Below, piece by piece: positions 1 through 5,687 of a stretch of DNA of 5,687 nt. Made by a program: the position numbers and the translations under genes. The stretch lies in NCBI GenBank assembly GCA_955652625.1, contig CATPBM010000033.1, positions 1 through 5,687 of the forward strand. Direction: 5' to 3'. The DNA is from an uncultured Steroidobacteraceae bacterium. Its GTDB lineage: Bacteria > Pseudomonadota > Gammaproteobacteria > Steroidobacterales > Steroidobacteraceae. Below the pieces are notes generated by a model that was given only the letters and a program-made list of their open reading frames with translations, was not told the origin of the DNA and did no database searches. Numbering within the stretch: the first letter of the stretch is position 1; the number at the start of each line of letters is the position of its first letter.

Positions 1-1839
<1,839 letters not shown>

Positions 1840-1884
1840 GCCGCTATCCATCGGCAGGTGAAGTGATTACCCTTAGCGCCGACC

Positions 1885-2265
1885 ATGAACGAGGCCGCCA
1901 ACAATCCCGCCCCGGGGGCGGCGCCGACGGAGAACGAGCGCACCTGGGGCATGCTCGCGCACCTGTCGGCGCTGGCGGGGCTGGTCGTGCCGATGATCGG
2001 CATCGTGCTCGGCCCGCTCGCGGTGTGGCTTGCGCGCCGCGATCAATCCGCCTTCGTCACCGCGCACGCCAAGGAAGCACTCAACTTCAATATCACGGTG
2101 CTGCTCGCCGCGGTCATGTGCATGCTGCTGATGCTGGTGTTCATCGGCATCCTGCTCGGCACCGCGCTATTCGTCGCCTGGCTCGTGATGACTCTCGTCG
2201 CGGCCATCAGGGCGAGTGAGGGCGCGATCTACCACTATCCTTTCGCGCTGCGCTTCGTGAAGTAG
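1885..2265 (+). CDS. DUF4870 (Tic20-like) small integral membrane protein
   Basis: This 126-residue protein has an Ala/Pro-rich, soluble N-terminus (residues 1-20) and then hydrophobic segments at about 23-50, 70-91 and 92-108, which fit the DUF4870 membrane fold. Typical family signatures are WGMLAHLSAL (21-30), a GPLAVWLARRDQS turn (43-55), HAKEALNFNIT (61-71) and the closing YHYPFALRFVK (116-126). The family's function is unknown, and nothing here adds to it. It starts 45 bases after the receptor stop on the same strand, so co-transcription is possible. ATG 1885 is chosen because it gives the normal family N-terminus; only a weak purine run (AGGTGAAG, 1856-1863) lies upstream, rather far from the start. 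An overlapping frame from 1863 (118 residues, rich in Arg and His) is a shadow. Confidence 0.88.
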   Translation: MNEAANNPAPGAAPTENERTWGMLAHLSALAGLVVPMIGIVLGPLAVWLARRDQSAFVTAHAKEALNFNITVLLAAVMCMLLMLVFIGILLGTALFVAWLVMTLVAAIRASEGAIYHYPFALRFVK

Positions 2266-2397
2266 TCCGTGGGCGTCCCTGGAGGCCATCCTCCTGCACG
2301 GCTATCGCACTATAAGAAACTGATTTAACTGTATTTTATGTCGATGCCCAGACGGTGAAGCACCCTTTACCGCGATACTGTATGGGCGTACAGTCAG
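2266..2397 (+). other. Intergenic region with AT-rich island, presumed promoter region of the radical SAM gene
   Basis: This 132-base gap has three visible elements. A short perfect hairpin (GGAGG, loop CCAT, CCTCC; 2281-2294) follows the DUF4870 stop. It has no T-tract, so it is not a convincing terminator. A notably AT-rich island (2309-2340) contains TATAAG (2311-2316, five of six -10 positions) but no good -35 at the right distance. A LexA box then occupies 2376-2395. A core promoter inside or just upstream of the box is plausible because LexA usually overlaps the promoter, but no clear -35/-10 pair is visible. Confidence 0.5.
2376..2395 (+). promoter_or_regulatory. LexA (SOS) box directly upstream of the radical SAM/intein gene
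   Basis: The site reads TACTGTATGGGCGTACAGTC. It has a perfect CTGT-N8-ACAG core (2378-2381 and 2390-2393) and matches the Escherichia coli consensus TACTGTATATATATACAGTA at 14 of 20 positions; five of the six mismatches fall in the central spacer. It ends two bases before the GTG at 2398 and five before the ATG at 2401. Bound LexA would therefore cover the transcription or translation start region. From memory, PA0069 of Pseudomonas aeruginosa, the family namesake, is reported among LexA-controlled genes, which would support a genuine operator. Confidence 0.82.
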
Positions 2398-4524
2398 GTG
2401 ATGCGTCGCACGATCATTGGCCGGCGTGCGTTTACCGGCAGGGGAGCGCTTTCCAACCCGCCGGGCCGCTTCGATCTGCAGCAGGTGGCCGCGGTCGATG
2501 ACGGGTGGTATCTCGAGGTAGAACCGGACAGCATCGCGACGACGCTAGAACCCGAGCGCGCGCGAGAAATCATCACTACCAACGACTCGCCGGACATTCC
2601 GTTCGAGAGATCAATCAATCCGTACCGTGGATGCAGTCATGGTTGCAGTTACTGCGTCCTGGGTGAGACGCCGATTCTCATGGCCGATGGCCGCACGCGC
2701 GCCATGTCAGAGCTGCGAGTCGGCGATGAGATCTATGGCACGCAACGCGTCGGCTGGTACCGGCGCTACGTGAAATCCCGTGTGCTCGCGCGCTGGAGCA
2801 CCATCAAACCGGCCTTTCAAACAACACTCGAGGACGGCACGACGCTAGTGAGCGGCGGGGATCACCGCTTTCTCAGTGATCGCGGGTGGAAGTTCGTGAC
2901 CGGCACTCAACACGGCAGAGCCCGCCGACCGCATCTCACGACACTCAACAAGCTCATGGGGACCGGCGCGTTTGCCCAGAGCGTGATCCTGAATGATGAT
3001 TACCGCCGCGGTTATCTGTGCGGCATGATTCGCGGCGATGCGAATCTGAGAACGTGCAACCAGCGACGCATGGACGGCCGCGTCAGCACGTCGCATCAAT
3101 TTCGTCTCGCCCTCTGCGACATGGAGGCCCTTGTCAGGGCGCGCAACTATCTTCTCGACTTTGAGATCTCCAGCCAGGGATTTCTGTTCCAGGCGGCTGT
3201 CGGCAACAGGCGAGCCCTGCACGCGATAAGGGCGAGCTCCTTTCCGAGTGTGCAATCAATTCGAGAGCTCATAGCGTGGCCGACTGCTCCGACAAGAGAG
3301 TGGTCCGGGGGCTTCCTCGCCGGGATATTCGACGCCGAAGGGAGTTTCACCCAGACCGTCCTGCGCATTTCCAACACCGATTCTGAAATCATCGGTTGGA
3401 TTGGCGAGTGCCTGCGAGTCTTTCGCTTCACCTTCGTGGTCAGGCACACCCACTACCAAGACAGGAAACCGATCGACGTGGTGAGATTGACGGGGGGACT
3501 GCGGGAGCAGCTGCGTTTCTTCCACACTGTCGCTCCGGCCATTTCCCGCAAGCTCGACATCGATGGCCAGGCAGTCAAGAGTGACGCCCGCCTGGGTGTC
3601 GTCGGCATCGAACCGCTGAAGGCCATGCGGTTGTACGACATCACCACGGAGACCGGGGATTTCATCGCCAACGGCGTGATCAGCCACAACTGCTACGCGC
3701 GGCCCAGCCACGCCTACATGGGGCTCTCGCCGGGCCTCGATTTCGAGACGCGGCTCTTCTACAAGCAGGATGCCGCGCGGCTACTCGAAGCGCAGCTCGC
3801 GCGCCCCGGGTACGTCTGCAAGCCGATCACCCTGGGCGCCAACACCGATCCCTACCAGCCCGTGGAGCGCCGCATGAAGGTGACGCGCTCCATTCTCGAG
3901 GTGCTCGCGCGCACGCGCCATCCGGTCACCGTGATCACCAAAAGCGCGCTGGTGCTGCGCGACCTCGACCTGCTCACCGATCTCGCCCGCGACGGCCTGG
4001 CGGCCGTCGCCGTCAGCATCACGAGCCTCGACAACGACCTCAAGCGCACGCTCGAGCCGCGCGCCGCCTCCCCGCAGGCGCGCCTGCGGGCGCTGGCTGC
4101 GCTGAATGCTGCGGGAGTCCCGAGCGGAGTGTTGGTTGCGCCGGTAATCCCCGCGCTCACCGATCACGAGCTTGAAGCGATTCTCACGGCCTCCGCGCAG
4201 GCGCGCGCCCACTGGGCGGGCTACGTGCTGTTGCGCCTGCCGTACGAGATCAAGGACCTGTTCAGGGAATGGCTCGCCGAGCACTATCCCGAGCGCGCCG
4301 CGCACGTGATGTCGCTGATTCGCGATATGCGTGGCGGGCGCGACAACGATCCGCGCTTCGGCACGCGCATGCGCGGCACCGGCCCCTACGCGCTGCTGCT
4401 GAAGAACCGCTTCCGCATCGCCTGCCAGCGCTTGAACCTGCGCACCTCGGGCCGCGATGCCGTGGACACCTCCCTGTTTCGCGCCCCAACGCTGTCCGGT
4501 TCGCAGCTGCACCTCGGCCTCTAG
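2398..4524 (+). CDS. PA0069/Rv2578c-family radical SAM protein (SplB-related), interrupted by an intein
   Basis: The precursor is 708 residues; removing the intein leaves a host protein of about 362, the normal family length. Radical SAM enzymes bind a 4Fe-4S cluster through CX3CX2C and cleave S-adenosylmethionine to make a radical; the substrate of this family is unknown. The N-extein (1-85) carries GRGALSNPPGRF, a family hallmark near the N-terminus, and SINPYRGCSHGCSY. The C-extein (432-708) starts CYARPSHAYMGLSPGLDFET and continues with LGANTDPYQPVERR (about 479-492), VITKSALVLRDLDLL (from 512) and GTRMRGTGPYALLLKNRF near the end. Cluster ligands after splicing are C79, C83 and C432. The start is GTG 2398 or ATG 2401: an in-frame TGA at 2356-2358 and the absence of other start codons leave no alternative. 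The only Shine-Dalgarno-like sequence is a very close AGGTG, so a short or leaderless transcript is possible. A LexA box overlaps this region, suggesting SOS control. Confidence 0.93.
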   Translation: MMRRTIIGRRAFTGRGALSNPPGRFDLQQVAAVDDGWYLEVEPDSIATTLEPERAREIITTNDSPDIPFERSINPYRGCSHGCSYCVLGETPILMADGRTRAMSELRVGDEIYGTQRVGWYRRYVKSRVLARWSTIKPAFQTTLEDGTTLVSGGDHRFLSDRGWKFVTGTQHGRARRPHLTTLNKLMGTGAFAQSVILNDDYRRGYLCGMIRGDANLRTCNQRRMDGRVSTSHQFRLALCDMEALVRARNYLLDFEISSQGFLFQAAVGNRRALHAIRASSFPSVQSIRELIAWPTAPTREWSGGFLAGIFDAEGSFTQTVLRISNTDSEIIGWIGECLRVFRFTFVVRHTHYQDRKPIDVVRLTGGLREQLRFFHTVAPAISRKLDIDGQAVKSDARLGVVGIEPLKAMRLYDITTETGDFIANGVISHNCYARPSHAYMGLSPGLDFETRLFYKQDAARLLEAQLARPGYVCKPITLGANTDPYQPVERRMKVTRSILEVLARTRHPVTVITKSALVLRDLDLLTDLARDGLAAVAVSITSLDNDLKRTLEPRAASPQARLRALAALNAAGVPSGVLVAPVIPALTDHELEAILTASAQARAHWAGYVLLRLPYEIKDLFREWLAEHYPERAAHVMSLIRDMRGGRDNDPRFGTRMRGTGPYALLLKNRFRIACQRLNLRTSGRDAVDTSLFRAPTLSGSQLHLGL
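2653..3690 (+). mobile_element. In-frame intein with LAGLIDADG homing endonuclease (346 residues) at the radical SAM third cysteine
   Basis: The element is precursor residues 86-431. Block A begins at Cys86 (CVLGETPILMADGR...LRVGDEIYG). Block B is GTTLVSGGDHRFL with the conserved His156. Block F is RLYDITTETGDFIA (411-424). Block G is NGVISHN, with His430 and terminal Asn431, followed by Cys432 as the +1 nucleophile. All residues needed for class 1 splicing are present, except that the usual block B Thr three places before His is Gly. Two LAGLIDADG helices are visible: LCGMIRGDA (207-215, acidic D214) and LAGIFDAEG (307-315, acidic E314), so the endonuclease is probably active. Splicing joins CSHGCSY to CYARPSHAY. 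GC content is lower than in the host gene: two 60-base rows (2941-3000 and 3241-3300) count 33 and 32 G+C, against 44 in the host row 3961-4020, consistent with horizontal arrival. Mycobacterial Rv2578c homologues are known to carry inteins too. Confidence 0.95.
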
Positions 4525-4731
4525 CGTTGCCGCGGGCGGAACGGCGCGCGCGACGGAGGGTCTCAGGAGCGTCTATTAGAATTGCCACCGCAGACGTCAA
4601 AGGGGCAAGCTGAAGCTCACCGGCACGGCCGTGGAGCGATACCGGGAGTGGGGCAACATGCTGGACAAGCTGTATCAAGGAATGGCGCGTGCGGGCCGGC
4701 GAACGCGCGGATGCGGCCCGCTGACGGCGAC
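4525..4731 (+). other. Region between radical SAM and kinase genes, with a weak promoter-like sequence
   Basis: This 207-base stretch is very GC-rich at first (4525-4570), with only a four-base-pair GCCG/CGGC stem and no T-tract, so no terminator is visible. TAGAAT at 4577-4582 matches five of six -10 positions, but the expected -35 position (about 4554-4559) shows no TTGACA-like sequence. A purine run AAAGGGG (4599-4605) could be a ribosome binding site. The rest is taken up by the possible short ORF described separately. Confidence 0.4.
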
Positions 4732-4735
4732 ATGA
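4610..4735 (+). CDS. Possible 41-codon ORF overlapping the kinase start (ATGA)
   Basis: From CTG 4610 the frame reads MKLTGTAVERYREWGNMLDK, then LYQGMARAGRRTRGCGPLTAT and TGA (4733-4735). The stop overlaps the kinase ATG at 4732 as ATGA, the arrangement typical of translational coupling. Supporting coding: AAAGGGG lies four bases before the CTG, and 20 of the first 21 codons end in G or C. Against it: the start would be a rare CTG (GTG 4628 or ATG 4658 are alternatives), only 13 of the last 20 sense codons end in G or C, and the Arg/Gly-rich tail looks non-conserved. I do not recognise the product. It could be a small coupled leader ORF, a decayed gene remnant or chance. Confidence 0.3.
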   Translation: MKLTGTAVERYREWGNMLDKLYQGMARAGRRTRGCGPLTAT

Positions 4736-5687
4736 ACGTCGTGGCCTCCGCCAATCCCGCGCCGGCGCTCAAGGCGCGCTACATCCTGCACGAGCGGCTG
4801 GGCCTCGGTGGGCAGGGCGAGGTGTGGCGTGCGCGCGATCCTGAGCGTGGCTTCGACATCGCGCTCAAGATCCTGCGCCCCGCCCCCGGACGCACCGCCG
4901 CGGCGTGGGCCACCGTATTGCACGAGCACGAGAGCGCCAGCCGCCTGGACCATCCCTACATTCTCAAGGTGTTCCCGCCCGAGCGTGAGAAGGACGCGTT
5001 CCTTTTGCCCATGGAGCTTGCTCCCGGCGGCGACCTGCGACGCCTGCGCGGCGCGGGTTACCTCGCCATCGTGCCCGTGCTGCTCGAGGTCGCCCAGGCG
5101 CTCGAGCATGCCCATGAGCGAGGCGTGATTCACCGCGATTTGAAGCCCGGCAACGTGCTGTTCGATGCGCGTGGGCGGGTGCAGCTGGCAGATTTCGGGG
5201 TGTCGGGCCGCGTGGTGGACCCGGGCATGGACGCCATGGTCCGCGGGCTGTCGCCTTTCACGGCGAGTCCCGAGCAGCTGCGCGGCGAGCCGCCCACACC
5301 GGCCGACGACATCTACGGGCTGGGGGCGCTGGCGTACGAGCTCCTGTCGGGCTACCCGCCGCACTACCCGCACTTCGATGCCCAGCGCGTGCAGCAGGAG
5401 CCGGTACCGCCGCTGGTGCCCGCGCAGCAGATCCCGCCGCAGCTCGATGCGCTCATCAATCGCATGCTCGCGAAGAACGCGAAGCACCGACCGAAGTCGA
5501 TGCGCGAAGTCATCGAGGAGCTCGAAGCCGCGCTCAACGACACGCTGTCATTCGACTCGGAGACCGCCGAGCCCCCGGGCGAGGCATTGCTTGCCAATGC
5601 GACCCGCCAGCTGGATGCGCTGTCGGTAACTCACGCGCCGGCAACCCTGGCGCCCGTGGCGCTCTCGCTGCCTGCGATCTCGCCGCA
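4732..5687 (+). CDS. Bacterial Ser/Thr protein kinase (PknB-like, Hanks type), 3' end cut by the window
   Basis: The frame stays open to the last base, giving 318 codons. The product should transfer phosphate from ATP to Ser/Thr of proteins. From ATG 4732 the canonical motifs are: Gly-rich loop GLGGQGEVWRA (24-34), catalytic Lys46 in ALKIL, alpha-C Glu65, HRDLKPGNV (134-142) with catalytic Asp136, DFG (154-156), SPEQL (179-183) in place of APE, and DIYGLGALAYELLSGYPP (193-210) of the F helix. The kinase domain ends near residue 270; the remainder to 318 is Ala/Pro/Leu-rich, linker-like, and its continuation is unknown. No membrane segment lies before or within the kinase domain. An in-frame ATG at 4711 is an alternative start; 4732 is preferred because it overlaps the stop of an upstream short ORF, though neither has a clear Shine-Dalgarno sequence. 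Confidence 0.93.
   Translation, partial: MNVVASANPAPALKARYILHERLGLGGQGEVWRARDPERGFDIALKILRPAPGRTAAAWATVLHEHESASRLDHPYILKVFPPEREKDAFLLPMELAPGGDLRRLRGAGYLAIVPVLLEVAQALEHAHERGVIHRDLKPGNVLFDARGRVQLADFGVSGRVVDPGMDAMVRGLSPFTASPEQLRGEPPTPADDIYGLGALAYELLSGYPPHYPHFDAQRVQQEPVPPLVPAQQIPPQLDALINRMLAKNAKHRPKSMREVIEELEAALNDTLSFDSETAEPPGEALLANATRQLDALSVTHAPATLAPVALSLPAISP

Noticed and set aside
1863..2219. A 118-codon + strand ORF overlapping the DUF4870 gene
   Set aside because: It is an Arg/His/Gly-rich out-of-frame reading; the overlapping frame has clear DUF4870 motifs and membrane segments.
2281..2294. GGAGG-CCAT-CCTCC hairpin as terminator of the DUF4870 gene
   Set aside because: The stem is only five pairs and no T-tract follows; it could easily be chance in this composition.
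2329..2340. A second LexA box at the CTGT in the AT-rich island
   Set aside because: CTGT at 2329-2332 is followed after eight bases by TCGA, not ACAG, so only a half-site is present.
2653..3690. Insertion considered as a group I/II intron, an insertion sequence or a second gene
   Set aside because: The frame is open throughout, there are no terminal inverted repeats or transposase motifs, and intein blocks A, B, F and G sit at the expected places with Cys1, His-Asn and Cys+1.
3781..5487. Long minus-strand ORFs of 243 codons (3781-4512) and 270 codons (4675-5487)
   Set aside because: They lie antisense to the radical SAM C-extein and the kinase, whose motifs are unmistakable; their products are Arg/His/Gln-rich with no domain signature.

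Overview
The window looks like chromosomal DNA of a high-GC proteobacterium. Three things point there: a BtuB-type outer-membrane receptor implies a Gram-negative envelope, the radical SAM protein belongs to the family named after Pseudomonas PA0069, and an operator of the CTGT-N8-ACAG type is the LexA box used by many gamma- and betaproteobacteria. I cannot name the genus. All genes are on the + strand.

Layout. Positions 1-1839 hold a TonB-dependent receptor missing only its extreme N-terminus and signal peptide. After 45 bases comes a small DUF4870-type membrane protein (1885-2265). A 132-base intergenic stretch contains an AT-rich island and ends in a well-formed LexA (SOS) box that almost touches the next start codon. 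That gene (2398/2401-4524) is a PA0069/Rv2578c-family radical SAM protein, distantly related to spore photoproduct lyase (SplB). It is interrupted in frame by a 346-residue LAGLIDADG intein (2653-3690). The intein sits directly before the third cysteine of the CX3CX2C iron-sulfur motif, so this cysteine is both a predicted 4Fe-4S ligand and the +1 splicing nucleophile. A 207-base gap follows. It contains a possible 41-codon ORF whose stop overlaps (ATGA) the start of a Ser/Thr protein kinase (4732 to the end). The kinase has a full set of catalytic motifs and runs off the window.

The receptor, the DUF4870 protein and the kinase show no evident functional link to the radical SAM gene. The most interesting unit is the SOS box plus the intein-split radical SAM gene: DNA damage would be expected to induce the host protein and the embedded homing endonuclease together, and the host enzyme can form only if splicing succeeds at its own cluster cysteine. 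No gene-free stretch exceeds 300 bases. I saw no tRNA, rRNA, CRISPR array, insertion sequence or convincing terminator.
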